Below, one piece after another: positions 8,156-16,193 of a stretch of DNA of 34,688 bases. Position 1 is the first letter of the stretch; every line of letters begins with the position of its first letter. Source of the stretch: Promethearchaeota archaeon (GTDB taxonomy: Archaea > Asgardarchaeota > Lokiarchaeia > Sigyniarchaeales > SOKP01); the NCBI GenBank assembly GCA_019058425.1, contig JAHPYZ010000006.1, positions 60,121-94,808 on the forward strand. Reading direction: 5' to 3'. The position numbers and the translations under genes were made by a program. A model generated the notes under the pieces. That model saw only the letters and a list, made by a program, of their open reading frames with translations, was not told the DNA's origin and searched no databases.

Positions 8156-10207
8156 ATGAATTCAAAAGGATTGATTATAGTTAGTCCAAACATCGGACAT
8201 CCCCAAATATTGAATATTGACACCAAAATAAGCCAACAGGAGTTTAAAACTGATTTATTAATTATTTCAAACATAAAAGATCCAATAAATTTAAATGAAT
8301 TATTAAAAAATAGCTTTAAGCTTATTCCTATATTTGAATATAGATGGAAAATAAAGCAACTTCTGGAAAAAAGAGGTTTAAAAAAAAAAATTAAACGTTT
8401 TTGGAAAAGAATAAAATCTATTTTTTCTTTAAAAAAAAAAGTGAGAGAATTTGAGATTTCAATTGAAGAATTAGATAAATTTGGAGTCAAACAAACAAAG
8501 ACTGTAAAAATAAAAAAGAAAGAAATAAAAAAAATAAAACCTCGAGCTTTTAGAGGACTTCCAATAATCACCAATATCATAGACATAAGATCCACTGAAC
8601 CAATAAAGATCAATGACTCGTTATATTTGAATGACCAATACTGTAAACCACAGAATTATTTGAGAAGATTAGATGTGTTTGGTGATTTAGATCATTTCTA
8701 TAAAATTTCTGTGGAATTTAAATTAACTGATGAGATTTTAGAGTTTTTATCAGCCAGAAAGTTTATAATGTTTGACATTTTATTTGAAAAATCAAATTTG
8801 GATAAAATAATAAATTATCACTCAATTGTAATTTCAAAAAATGATTGGAGAGATGTCAATATCATACAGGCAACTGATTTACACATTGCTGCGAGAAATG
8901 ACGAAATGTTTGATAAAATAAAGAAAATGTATCGTACCCATAGAATTAAAAATATAAAAAAAATTAATCAAATAGAAACTAATCAGATAAGATTAGAAGA
9001 AAAAGGTAACATTAGGAAATCTCTCTTCGACATTGATCTCTCATTTAAGAAAAGATTGATTAATCCTAACAATCTTTTTAGAAAATTTGTAAAGATTATA
9101 AATAAAAAAGTAATGCAAAATAAAATTGATTTTATTATAATTACCGGCGATATTGTAGATTTTACTAATATAAGTATGAACACATCTAATGAAGAAAGTA
9201 TTTTTGCATATAAGAATAGTAATTGGAAGCATTTCAAAGATATTCTTTTAAACATAGATCAGATTAATAAAAAAGGTGTTAAACGAACAAGAGAAATATT
9301 ATGTCCTATCTTTACAATTCCTGGCAATCATGATTATCGTCCTTGGCAATATGATTTAAATTGGGGTGGAATATATAAAAAAGTAGGATTAAAAAAAATT
9401 GAAGCTCAAGCACTAAAAGATGAATATTCTGCTTCCCCAATAAAAGCTATTCTGAAGAGCGAGAATGCTTTGAAAGGATATTTATCTGAAATAAACTCTA
9501 CACTAGATTATTATTTAAAATTAGGTGATTATTTATTCATCTTTTTAAATACAGGAGCTGATTCCTATAAAAAAATGACTGACTTCATATCGGGAAGCCC
9601 TTCTCTAACAGGTCTTACTCAGAAGCAGATATTATTTTTAAATAATATTGTTGAGTCTAAATTTAATAAAAAAACTCAAGTTGTACTTTGTTTACATGCA
9701 CCCCCTATAAATACAAGAGAGAAACGAGGTATTATAAGTCGAATAAAAAAGATGTTTAAAAAAATGATGAAAATCAAAATCAGTCAGTTCAAAGAATCAA
9801 ATTTTAATAGTGAACAAAAGAGAGAAAAAGCTCGGATTGATGATAAATTTAATATAAAATATGGAACCATTTCATCACATTGGGAGAAATTGATTGATTT
9901 TTGTTATAATTATTCTACTCTTACAATATCGGGTCATACTCACATGTTAAATGAATACAGATTGAATAAAATTACTCAGAATAGTCCTAGTCATGATAAT
10001 GATGAAGATTCTCATGTAGCTGTATTTTATGATATTTACTCTGAGTTTTGCAATAATACTAAAAATATTCAAAGATATTATCCATTCGTAGTTCAAACCC
10101 CAGCATTAGGATTAAAATCCTTTAAAAGACTGAAAAAAGCTGGTGCATATCGAGAGATAATTTTAAAAAATGGAAAATTATCTTCATTCCAAGTTAAATA
10201 TTTATAA
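8156..10207 (+). CDS. calcineurin-like metallophosphoesterase with long N-terminal extension
   Basis: The C-terminal two thirds carry a complete two-metal phosphoesterase site. Numbered from the ATG at 8156, it comprises DLH (Asp241, His243), GDIVD (Asp332), PGNHD (Asn391-His392-Asp393), HAPP (His514) and GHTH (His594, His596). About 240 residues precede the site. They are rich in Lys and Ile, contain a highly basic KKKIKRFWKRIKS-type segment around residue 75, and match nothing I know. A further basic insertion lies between HAPP and GHTH. There is no signal peptide, so it is probably cytosolic. A TTG at 8150 is an alternative start two codons earlier. Its substrate (nucleotide, nucleic acid, phospholipid or protein) is not predictable. 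The aIF1 gene follows 27 bp downstream. Confidence 0.85.
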   Translation: MNSKGLIIVSPNIGHPQILNIDTKISQQEFKTDLLIISNIKDPINLNELLKNSFKLIPIFEYRWKIKQLLEKRGLKKKIKRFWKRIKSIFSLKKKVREFEISIEELDKFGVKQTKTVKIKKKEIKKIKPRAFRGLPIITNIIDIRSTEPIKINDSLYLNDQYCKPQNYLRRLDVFGDLDHFYKISVEFKLTDEILEFLSARKFIMFDILFEKSNLDKIINYHSIVISKNDWRDVNIIQATDLHIAARNDEMFDKIKKMYRTHRIKNIKKINQIETNQIRLEEKGNIRKSLFDIDLSFKKRLINPNNLFRKFVKIINKKVMQNKIDFIIITGDIVDFTNISMNTSNEESIFAYKNSNWKHFKDILLNIDQINKKGVKRTREILCPIFTIPGNHDYRPWQYDLNWGGIYKKVGLKKIEAQALKDEYSASPIKAILKSENALKGYLSEINSTLDYYLKLGDYLFIFLNTGADSYKKMTDFISGSPSLTGLTQKQILFLNNIVESKFNKKTQVVLCLHAPPINTREKRGIISRIKKMFKKMMKIKISQFKESNFNSEQKREKARIDDKFNIKYGTISSHWEKLIDFCYNYSTLTISGHTHMLNEYRLNKITQNSPSHDNDEDSHVAVFYDIYSEFCNNTKNIQRYYPFVVQTPALGLKSFKRLKKAGAYREIILKNGKLSSFQVKYL

Positions 10208-10234
10208 ATAGTTTAATCATAACATAGAACAGTA

Positions 10235-10570
10235 ATGGAGGTGAATATCAAAATAAAAGATGATAATATTTGTCAGATATGTAGTTTTCCAAGGGAATTA
10301 TGTATCTGCGAAAAATTGGGAGCCGAAGATCAGCAAATAAGAATATATAATGAAAAACGAAGATGGGGTAAGAAGGTAACTATTGCTAAGTTTAATGGTA
10401 GTCCTAATATTGATTTAGATAATCTTATCACGAAAGCTAAAAAAAAATGTGCTTCTGGTGGAACATATGGAGACAATTATATTGAAGTACAAGGAGATCA
10501 TCGTTTTAAATTAAAGAGATTTCTTATTAAAGAGGGTTTCCCAAAAGAAAAAATTTTAATCGAAGATTAA
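10235..10570 (+). CDS. translation initiation factor aIF1 (SUI1 family)
   Basis: The 111-residue protein is the archaeal SUI1/eIF1 factor that binds the 30S P site and monitors start-codon selection. It has an N-terminal zinc knuckle (Cys13, Cys16, Cys23, Cys25; a CxxC ... CxC arrangement seen in archaeal aIF1) and then the SUI1 fold. The fold shows the KKKCASGGTYGD loop in place of the usual KKxxxxGGTVKD, and the ending QGDHRFKLKRFLIKEG. Length is normal. The start ATG is followed at once by GGAGGTG inside the coding sequence, so ribosome recruitment may not use an upstream Shine-Dalgarno. It lies 27 bp after the phosphoesterase and may be cotranscribed with it. Assignment is secure. Confidence 0.93.
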   Translation: MEVNIKIKDDNICQICSFPRELCICEKLGAEDQQIRIYNEKRRWGKKVTIAKFNGSPNIDLDNLITKAKKKCASGGTYGDNYIEVQGDHRFKLKRFLIKEGFPKEKILIED

Positions 10571-10991
10571 TATTAAGAATGATGAAATAATTAGTATAAA
10601 GCAATTGATGATTTCAGAGAAATATTAACAAAATTGGATTCCGACATTGCTACTAGAGAGATTTAAAAGCCAATCTTCGGAATTCAAAAAAAATATTCAA
10701 AAATTGAAACAAATTTTGTAAATTTGTTAAAATTTATAACGATATTTAAAAATAAAAATATTTTTAAGTATAAAGATACTAATATTAGTAGATTATTCGA
10801 TATAAGTCTCAATTACATAGAGATTTTTATAAGTACTAAATTAAAATTGCTAAATTATTTATGTAGAAAATGCTCTTGCCTTTCTAGTATACATAAGGGT
10901 AATAAAAGTTTAGTACGATTATAGTTTTAGTAATCCGTGGTTAATTTTTCATACAATATCAATTAAATAATAAAGAAGGTGTTTACAATTT
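10571..10991 (+). other. intergenic region with a possible decayed reading frame
   Basis: No confident gene. One frame is open from 10595 to 10924 except for a single TAA at 10661-10663. The part before the stop reads AIDDFREILTKLDSDIATREI, which has normal protein-like composition, while the part after it is Ile/Lys/Asn-rich and could be random AT sequence. I see no family match. A GAAGGTG purine stretch at 10975-10981 may serve the next gene. Confidence 0.3.
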
Positions 10992-11609
10992 TTGAAGTTG
11001 CATAAAGAAGTTAAATTACATAATTTAGAAGAGAAAAATGGAATAATATTAGATGTAGATAATATTGGATCCATTTTAGGTGAAAATGAAGAATACCGAG
11101 TTTTGACAGAGATAATCAGAACTTTCTCTCAAAACAAAGAATTAAAAAGAATTCTATTAATAGGTAAAGATTTAATAGCTATTTATTCACTATTTAGGTG
11201 GATGTTTCCATCAGCACATTTTTATATTGCAAATAAATCAAAACATATATTGAAATCCTTTGAGGAGCACTTTGAGAAAGAAACTAATTATTCAACATAT
11301 ATTCTCGATATTCTAAATGGAGCATCACTTCATGATCTTATTTATACAAATTCCCCTTTTGATTTAGTAATTGCAAATAAAATATATAACAATGTAAAAA
11401 AAAAGAAAAGATACCTCTCAACAAGATTTTTGTATAAATTTTATTTATGGCAGTATGGAACATTATGTTTAGTTAATTATTTAAAAGATTCGAAAAAAGA
11501 AAATTTCATATTATCAGGATTGGTTGATCCCTCTCTAGAAGTAAAGATTCCTGTAAAGAAGGAAAATTATGTAGTTCAATTTATTATATATTCAAAAAAC
11601 CAAAAATAA
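10992..11609 (+). CDS. degenerate Rossmann/methyltransferase-like protein
   Basis: A 205-residue protein starting with TTG. The middle has the shape of a class I SAM-methyltransferase core: a strand RILLIGKDLIAIYSLF where motif I (hhDhGxGxG) would be, FPSAHFYIANKS where the acidic motif II residue would be, and PFDLVIANKIYNN resembling motif IV. The glycine-rich loop is missing and the motif II acid is Ala/Asn, so SAM binding is doubtful. It sits 23 bp before the asparagine-synthetase-like gene, which also starts with TTG, and the two likely form an operon. A structural or partner role in the second enzyme's reaction is possible. Fold assignment is moderate; function is unknown. Confidence 0.5.
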   Translation: MKLHKEVKLHNLEEKNGIILDVDNIGSILGENEEYRVLTEIIRTFSQNKELKRILLIGKDLIAIYSLFRWMFPSAHFYIANKSKHILKSFEEHFEKETNYSTYILDILNGASLHDLIYTNSPFDLVIANKIYNNVKKKKRYLSTRFLYKFYLWQYGTLCLVNYLKDSKKENFILSGLVDPSLEVKIPVKKENYVVQFIIYSKNQK

Positions 11610-11632
11610 GTATAATTTCGAGGGAAAATAAG

Positions 11633-13174
11633 TTGGCAGGAATATTTGTAGTACTAATTAAAGAAAAAATGAAAAAAATCAATAGAAAAAGACTAAAAAA
11701 GTATGCTTCTAAACTAAAGCATAGGGGATCGATACAGACTTTTGTATATGAAAAATTCCCATTATATTTATTTTTTTATCAAGATAAACCTTTAAACAAT
11801 AGCCAAACTCTTAATTTTGCTTTTAGTGAAGATAATAAAGATCTTATTGTTATAGATGGTTTTATCTACAATTTAAATGAATTTAGTAATAAATTTATTA
11901 AATTCAATAATAATATTAAGAATTCAAATCTAAATTTAGTAAGTTTATTAGATGGATATAGACAAATTGGAATAAGAATCTTTACTCAAGTTTTAGGGTC
12001 TTATAGCGGTATTTTGTATATTAATAACGAATTAATTGCTTTTAAAGACCCTATTGGAGCAAAACCGCTTTATTATTGTAAGACAAATGATTTTTTTGCT
12101 GTTTCATCCGAACTAAAAGCTTTAGCACCCTTAAATGAAGATATAATACATTTAGCTCCTGGATATGTTATATCATCTTCAGGAAGAGAAAGAAAATTCT
12201 TTCAATTTCAAAATTTCGTAAATGACTATTCATTATCAGTAAAATTTGTAAATAAGTTAAAAAAAAAATTGAATAAATTAATTAGAAAAGCAATTTCGAA
12301 TAATATTCAAAAGGGAGAGAAAGTAGGCTTATTATTGAATGGTGAAATTGAGTCAGTAATAATTGCTCATGTAGCTAAGGATCTCGTCTCAAATTTAAAG
12401 ACTTTTATAATTGGAACTGAAGGTTCAAAAGATTTATTATTTGCTAAAGAATTTGCTAAAAATTATAATTTAAATCATTTTATTGTTAAAATTGCTCCAA
12501 AAGATATTTTAGAAGTTATCTCTGAAGTTATTTATGCGTTAGAAACTTATGATGCCAATTTAATTCGTAAAGCAATTCCCATATTCATTTTGTCTCAACA
12601 TATCAAAAGAAATAGTAATATTAATGTTCTTCTAACAAGTGAAGGGGGAGATGAACTTTTTGCTGGATTTGAATATCTTGCAAATCCTAAAATAAAGAAT
12701 TCATTAAATCAAGAAATATTAAATCTTATAAATATGGAGTATAAAACTGGATTGCAGAGAATTGATAGAATACCTTATCACTTTTCAATTGAAGCGAGAG
12801 CCCCTTTATTCGATAGAAAACTGGTTGAATTTTCCTTTAGTATTCCTCCAGAGCTAAAAATATTTAAAAATAAATATGGGAAAGTTTATAAATGGATTCT
12901 TAGAAAAGCATTCGAAGATGATATACCAGAGGAATTTATATGGAGAAGGAAGCAAAAATTTCCTGATAGAGCAGGAAGTCAATATTTATATCGTAATTAT
13001 TTTGAAGATAAAATATCAAATGAAGATTTTGAAAATCATAAGCAGATTACTTCATCAATTAGGGTAAGATCAAAAGAAGAATTATATTATTGGAAAATCT
13101 TTAGGTCAAAATATAATTTAACTGAAAAGACCCTCCTACAAATAAATATCACCAAATCTAAAATTATATCCTGA
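11633..13174 (+). CDS. asparagine synthetase (AsnB-like) paralogue with altered active sites
   Basis: The 513-residue product aligns along the whole AsnB layout: a class II amidotransferase domain, about 1-190 (HRG at 36-38 in the usual RHRGPD place, GFIYN, DPIGAKPLYY), and an ATP-pyrophosphatase domain to the end. Three departures stand out. The nucleophile Cys2 is Ala (MAGIF for MCGI). The PP-loop SGGLDS is NGEIES (236-241). RGPD is RGSI. Other synthetase motifs remain (SEGGDELFAG at 336-345, EARAPLFD at 387-394). It therefore cannot use glutamine in the usual way and may use ammonia, another nucleophile, or be non-catalytic. Beta-lactam synthetase is a known relative lacking Cys2. TTG is chosen as the start because it places MAGIF at the N-terminus. 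Confidence 0.75.
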   Translation: MAGIFVVLIKEKMKKINRKRLKKYASKLKHRGSIQTFVYEKFPLYLFFYQDKPLNNSQTLNFAFSEDNKDLIVIDGFIYNLNEFSNKFIKFNNNIKNSNLNLVSLLDGYRQIGIRIFTQVLGSYSGILYINNELIAFKDPIGAKPLYYCKTNDFFAVSSELKALAPLNEDIIHLAPGYVISSSGRERKFFQFQNFVNDYSLSVKFVNKLKKKLNKLIRKAISNNIQKGEKVGLLLNGEIESVIIAHVAKDLVSNLKTFIIGTEGSKDLLFAKEFAKNYNLNHFIVKIAPKDILEVISEVIYALETYDANLIRKAIPIFILSQHIKRNSNINVLLTSEGGDELFAGFEYLANPKIKNSLNQEILNLINMEYKTGLQRIDRIPYHFSIEARAPLFDRKLVEFSFSIPPELKIFKNKYGKVYKWILRKAFEDDIPEEFIWRRKQKFPDRAGSQYLYRNYFEDKISNEDFENHKQITSSIRVRSKEELYYWKIFRSKYNLTEKTLLQINITKSKIIS

Positions 13175-13377
13175 TCCTGATTCAAATCCTCAACCATAGT
13201 AATGGAATACATCATTCTATTATATATTTTTAATTCTAAACTGGTTTTTTTAAAATAAATATTTATTTTCATTTTTAATACGAATTAGTAATTAAATTCT
13301 TACCAGATAGACATAAAAATCATAGTTTCTTAAATATAATTATTGCAATATTAATAATTTTTAACTGAAATTTAATA
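13175..13377 (+). other. intergenic region upstream of the AbiEi-like gene
   Basis: AT-rich, with no open frame that I can support. It carries the terminator side of the synthetase-like gene and the promoter side of the AbiEi-like gene. TTTAATAAAATC just before the palindrome is a possible TATA element. Confidence 0.3.
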
Positions 13378-13396
13378 AAATCTATAAAATAGATTT
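13378..13396. promoter_or_regulatory. perfect palindrome abutting the AbiEi-like start codon (candidate operator)
   Basis: AAATCTAT-AAA-ATAGATTT is a perfect inverted repeat with 8-base arms and a 3-base spacer. It ends exactly one base before the ATG at 13397. AbiEi antitoxins are known to repress their own promoters through inverted repeats, so this is a natural autoregulatory site. It also covers the likely transcription start region of a leaderless mRNA. AT-rich sequence raises the chance of a random palindrome, but this one includes C/G positions in both arms. Confidence 0.5.
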
Positions 13397-14032
13397 ATGA
13401 ATCGGGTTTTAAATAAAATAAGACAGGATAAGAAGGAATTCATAACCAATGATGAGTTAAGGAAATATTGTATAGAATTATATTATAATCCTCGACTTGT
13501 AAGTGATTATTTGATATCTCGTGGTTTTTTGGTAAATATCTTAGATGATATTTATTATGTAAAGTCTATCGATGAAGTAACCAAAAATATTTTAAAATAT
13601 ACTATTCTAGAACTTGTCGCAAAGGCTTTAAATCATATAGGTGTTAACAATTGGTATTATGGACTTTACACCGCATTAGATTTGGTAAATATTGATTATG
13701 AAAATCATGAGGGATATATCTATTTAATAAATGACCGATTATTAAAAAGAAAACATATAAAGATTTTAGGTAAGAAATTTAGGTTTCTAAGGTTTAAAAA
13801 TGCCTTCTTTAATTTTGGAATCATTAATGGAAAAGTTAAATATTCAGATCTCGAAAAAACAATTTTAGATCTAATATATTTAATGGATTTTAATCATATA
13901 AATGAAAATAGGATTTTAATTGAACTCTCTAAATTATTGGATGGAATTATTAAGAAGAAAATTATAAAATATTCCCAATATTATCCAGATTCCAATAAAT
14001 CCATTTTAAAAAAAGTATTAAGAAAACATTAG
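13397..14032 (+). CDS. AbiEi-like regulator (antitoxin family), solitary
   Basis: A 211-residue protein with the AbiEi plan: an N-terminal winged helix (about 1-55, FITNDELRKYCIELYYNPRL, then SRGFLVNILDDIYYV as the wing) and a longer C-terminal domain. That domain includes the family-like segment ELVAKALNHIGVNNWYYGLY, then TALDL, and later KYSDLEKTILDLIYLMDF, the counterpart of the ER(A/T)LLD motif. In type IV toxin-antitoxin systems AbiEi neutralises the nucleotidyltransferase AbiEii and represses the operon. No AbiEii-like gene lies within several kb on either side. It is therefore an orphan regulator, or acts on a distant toxin. It ends with TAG. Family assignment is by motif recognition and is moderate. 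Confidence 0.6.
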   Translation: MNRVLNKIRQDKKEFITNDELRKYCIELYYNPRLVSDYLISRGFLVNILDDIYYVKSIDEVTKNILKYTILELVAKALNHIGVNNWYYGLYTALDLVNIDYENHEGYIYLINDRLLKRKHIKILGKKFRFLRFKNAFFNFGIINGKVKYSDLEKTILDLIYLMDFNHINENRILIELSKLLDGIIKKKIIKYSQYYPDSNKSILKKVLRKH

Positions 14033-14165
14033 AATTTTTTTATTATTCCTATTCTTCCAAGTACCTTCATTCATCGAATTATTGTTCCAAAATTAGGAAA
14101 ATTACTTTAATCAAATTCTAATGATTTATAACAAAACCACCAATCTTATGATATTTTTTGATTTA

Positions 14166-14795
14166 TTATATGAATCTTAATTCAAATTCTTCTTCAATAA
14201 CTTCTTCTCCTGCAATTTTCATATTTTTCATTACTTCTTCTAACTTCAAAATTGCTTCTTCTAATAATTCTTCTTTTTTCACACCTGTACAAACGTACTT
14301 GCCTGTTGAAAATAGAAGGAAAACAGCCCGAGGATTTTTCATATTATAAATTAATCCCGGAAAAACTTCAGGTTCATACATTACATAATCCAATATTAAA
14401 ACTGCTTTATTTAAATCTATTAGAGTATGTAAATCTCCATTTGCAACTATATTCTGGACCGATATTTCTGGTTCCGCTATTTTAATACCAAATTTTTTTA
14501 TTTTTTTTAATAATTTCTTTACTGCAATATTTGCTTCACTAACAAATTCAAGACCAGTTATTACCATTTTACCAGTTGAGAAAATTAAAAATGTAGCTCG
14601 TGGATGGTCTTGTCGATAAATTAAACCGGGAAACCGTTCTGGAAAATATTCTGCATCAGGTAATTTACGTGCTAGTTTGACTAGATCTAATCTCTCATTA
14701 ATATCTATTTTTGCTGTAGCTACAATATTATTTATTCTATAGTCCAATCTATTTACATTTTTTACATTTTCATCAGTGTTATAAATATCTGTCAC
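14166..14795 (-). CDS. tbp: TATA-box-binding protein
   Basis: The 209-residue protein shows two copies of the TBP saddle repeat: about 20-107 (INNIVATAKID ... FPGLIYR ... ATFLIFSTGKMVITG) and about 112-200 (VQNIVANGDL ... FPGLIYN ... AVFLLFSTGKYVCTG). The paired Phe residues that kink DNA are in place (FPERFPG and FPG segments). It nucleates transcription by binding promoter TATA boxes with TFB. A short N-terminal extension (about 20 residues) and a C-terminal tail rich in Glu (EEVIEEEFE) flank the core, the latter being common in archaea. It starts with GTG, with the Shine-Dalgarno AGGAGGT four bases upstream, inside the end of the preceding small gene. Assignment is secure. Confidence 0.97.
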   Translation of the reverse strand: MTDIYNTDENVKNVNRLDYRINNIVATAKIDINERLDLVKLARKLPDAEYFPERFPGLIYRQDHPRATFLIFSTGKMVITGLEFVSEANIAVKKLLKKIKKFGIKIAEPEISVQNIVANGDLHTLIDLNKAVLILDYVMYEPEVFPGLIYNMKNPRAVFLLFSTGKYVCTGVKKEELLEEAILKLEEVMKNMKIAGEEVIEEEFELRFI

Positions 14796-14797
14796 AT

Positions 14798-15058
14798 TTA
14801 CCTCCTCTTTTCATTTCTTATCAATTTAATAATCTCTTTTTTGTAAAGATCGTGATTATCAGAATTATTTGCTTTTTTGACTAATCTATGTAATTGTCGT
14901 TTAGCAACTGGTCTAAGTTTCTTATAACTTATCTTTATGTCATTATTATCAGGGTAGAGTTCTTTTTTTATTTCTTCTTTTTCATATTTTAGATGTTCTG
15001 TATAAATCCTACCTCTATAATGATACTTTTTACATTTAGTACAATAATATTTACTCAT
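14798..15058 (-). CDS. small zinc-finger-like basic protein cotranscribed with TBP
   Basis: An 86-residue, Lys/Arg-rich protein. The N-terminus has Cys6, Cys9, His13 and His22 (YCTKCKKYHY then RIYTEH), consistent with one small zinc-binding finger; the rest is helical and basic. I do not recognise a named family. Its last codons (AAA AGG AGG TAA) create the Shine-Dalgarno for TBP, with only two bases between its stop and the TBP start. The two genes are therefore translated from one message. The composition and context suggest a nucleic-acid-binding or transcription-related accessory protein, which is inference. Confidence 0.7.
   Translation of the reverse strand: MSKYYCTKCKKYHYRGRIYTEHLKYEKEEIKKELYPDNNDIKISYKKLRPVAKRQLHRLVKKANNSDNHDLYKKEIIKLIRNEKRR
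14800..14806 (-). promoter_or_regulatory. Shine-Dalgarno for TBP embedded in the upstream gene's end
   Basis: The minus strand reads AGGAGGT, then AAAT, then GTG. The GGAGG is made by the two C-terminal Arg codons of the small zinc protein. It decides the GTG start at 14795 over other candidates. Confidence 0.7.
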
Positions 15059-15154
15059 TCAAATCATCACTTTTATTAACTTATCTTGATAATTCTATCC
15101 AAATATTAGAAAAACCAATAATTAACCTAAGTTAGAGAAATTGGCTAATTAATA

Positions 15155-15421
15155 TCAGATACTCTCTAAAATGAATAATTTATGATCATGAGGTATATAA
15201 AAGTTATTTTTTTGCTTGATTACTATTGTATGGAAGTATTCTGCTAAGCCCAGAAAACCACGTATTATTGCTTCATCTTGTTCAAAAACAAATTTAATTG
15301 TAGTTATAGCATTACTGGATTTTAAATTGACTTTATCATGAACTCTTTCGTCTATTAGAGGAAGCTTTAATTCAGTTATAATTTCATATACTTTTTTCAT
15401 AAATTCTTCATCTGTACCCAT
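15155..15421 (-). CDS. small hypothetical protein
   Basis: An 88-residue protein of mixed alpha/beta character: helix (EEFMKKVYEIITEL), then a likely beta meander (AITTIKFVFEQDEAIIRGF, HTIVIKQKNNFYI). No cysteines, signal peptide or membrane segment. AAAGGTGATG lies just before the ATG and can serve as a Shine-Dalgarno, which supports translation. It is 97 bp upstream of the zinc-protein/TBP pair on the same strand and could share its transcript. I do not recognise the family. Confidence 0.55.
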   Translation of the reverse strand: MGTDEEFMKKVYEIITELKLPLIDERVHDKVNLKSSNAITTIKFVFEQDEAIIRGFLGLAEYFHTIVIKQKNNFYIPHDHKLFILESI

Positions 15422-15488
15422 ATCATCACCTTTAACTAATTTAGCTTTTTAATTTGAATTTCTAACATAAAATACTTAATCTCCCCTT

Positions 15489-15507
15489 AGAGTTTATATC
15501 AAACTCT
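15489..15507. promoter_or_regulatory. inverted repeat upstream of the small gene at 15155-15421
   Basis: AGAGTTT-ATATC-AAACTCT is a perfect 7+5+7 dyad about 70 bases upstream of the start at 15421. It could be a regulator-binding site for the TBP-region transcript. The rest of 15422-15710 is AT-rich and shows no gene. Confidence 0.35.
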
Positions 15508-15710
15508 TTAACTGAATTGATTTTTAAATAAAATCCTTAATAAAAGGCAAAAAAAAAATTTTTTGTAAAATCCTATTTAATATTCAAGTCAATATAAGGG
15601 ATTAATTACGCTAAAAGGATATCAAATCATTTTTTTATCTACATTATTAATAATAATAAGGATATTTAATTTTTTGCATAAATAATAAATAATTATCAAG
15701 ATAAAGATTT

Positions 15711-16193
15711 TTAATCAGGTTGATTGTTATTTTCTTTTGAAATCATTAATTTTCTTCCTGAATGAACAGTCTTAAAATATTGTTTGTATTTTTCGATTTC
15801 TTCATGTATTTCCGCTAAACTTTCATTCTTTAACATATTATTGAAAATTCTTTTTGTAGAGGAATATATTTCAGGGACAAATGTATCTAATTGAGATAAT
15901 TGATAGGCTAATTCCTTGATAGATGAAAAATCCAATTTTAAATCAATTTCTCTCATTCCAATTTTTTCAAGTATTCTTTTTTCAAGCCTCCTTCTTGATA
16001 GATTACTCCATACCATCTCATAAGCAAAGTAATTTACACTCTGCACCGCTTCAGTTAATAAAGCTGCGCCTGCTGCTACAGCGATACTCCCTGTTATAAA
16101 GTAAGTGGTTAGGGTACCCAACACTAAAGTAATTGATCTATAAATAATACTCTTAAGCAGGCTTTCTTTCCATTCAATTTTATGTTCTGTCAT
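15711..16193 (-). CDS. DUF2061-family membrane protein
   Basis: A 160-residue protein. The first 60 residues match the DUF2061 pattern: a basic start (KESLLKSIIYRSITLVLGTL), two closely spaced membrane helices (LVLGTLTTYFITGSIAVAAG, AALLTEAVQSVNYFAYEM), and the conserved ending YEMVWSNL. The remaining 100 residues are soluble, charged and probably coiled-coil-forming. DUF2061 proteins are small inner-membrane proteins without a defined biochemical role. The ATG at 16193 is preferred over an in-frame TTG at 16205. Two TATA-like elements lie upstream on this strand (around 16275 and 16292). Confidence 0.75.
   Translation of the reverse strand: MTEHKIEWKESLLKSIIYRSITLVLGTLTTYFITGSIAVAAGAALLTEAVQSVNYFAYEMVWSNLSRRRLEKRILEKIGMREIDLKLDFSSIKELAYQLSQLDTFVPEIYSSTKRIFNNMLKNESLAEIHEEIEKYKQYFKTVHSGRKLMISKENNNQPD

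Noticed and set aside
10724..10924. A 66-codon open frame starting with TTG
   Set aside because: Ile/Lys/Asn-rich composition of random AT DNA, no ribosome site, and continuous with an interrupted frame upstream. Described only as part of the intergenic region.
11633..13174. Plain call as asparagine synthetase asnB
   Set aside because: The Cys2 nucleophile and the PP-loop SGGLDS are both substituted, so the standard reaction cannot be assumed.
13174..13200. A GATTCAAATCC string resembling a tRNA T-loop
   Set aside because: It overlaps the end of the synthetase-like gene and no acceptor stem, D-arm or anticodon arm can be drawn around it.
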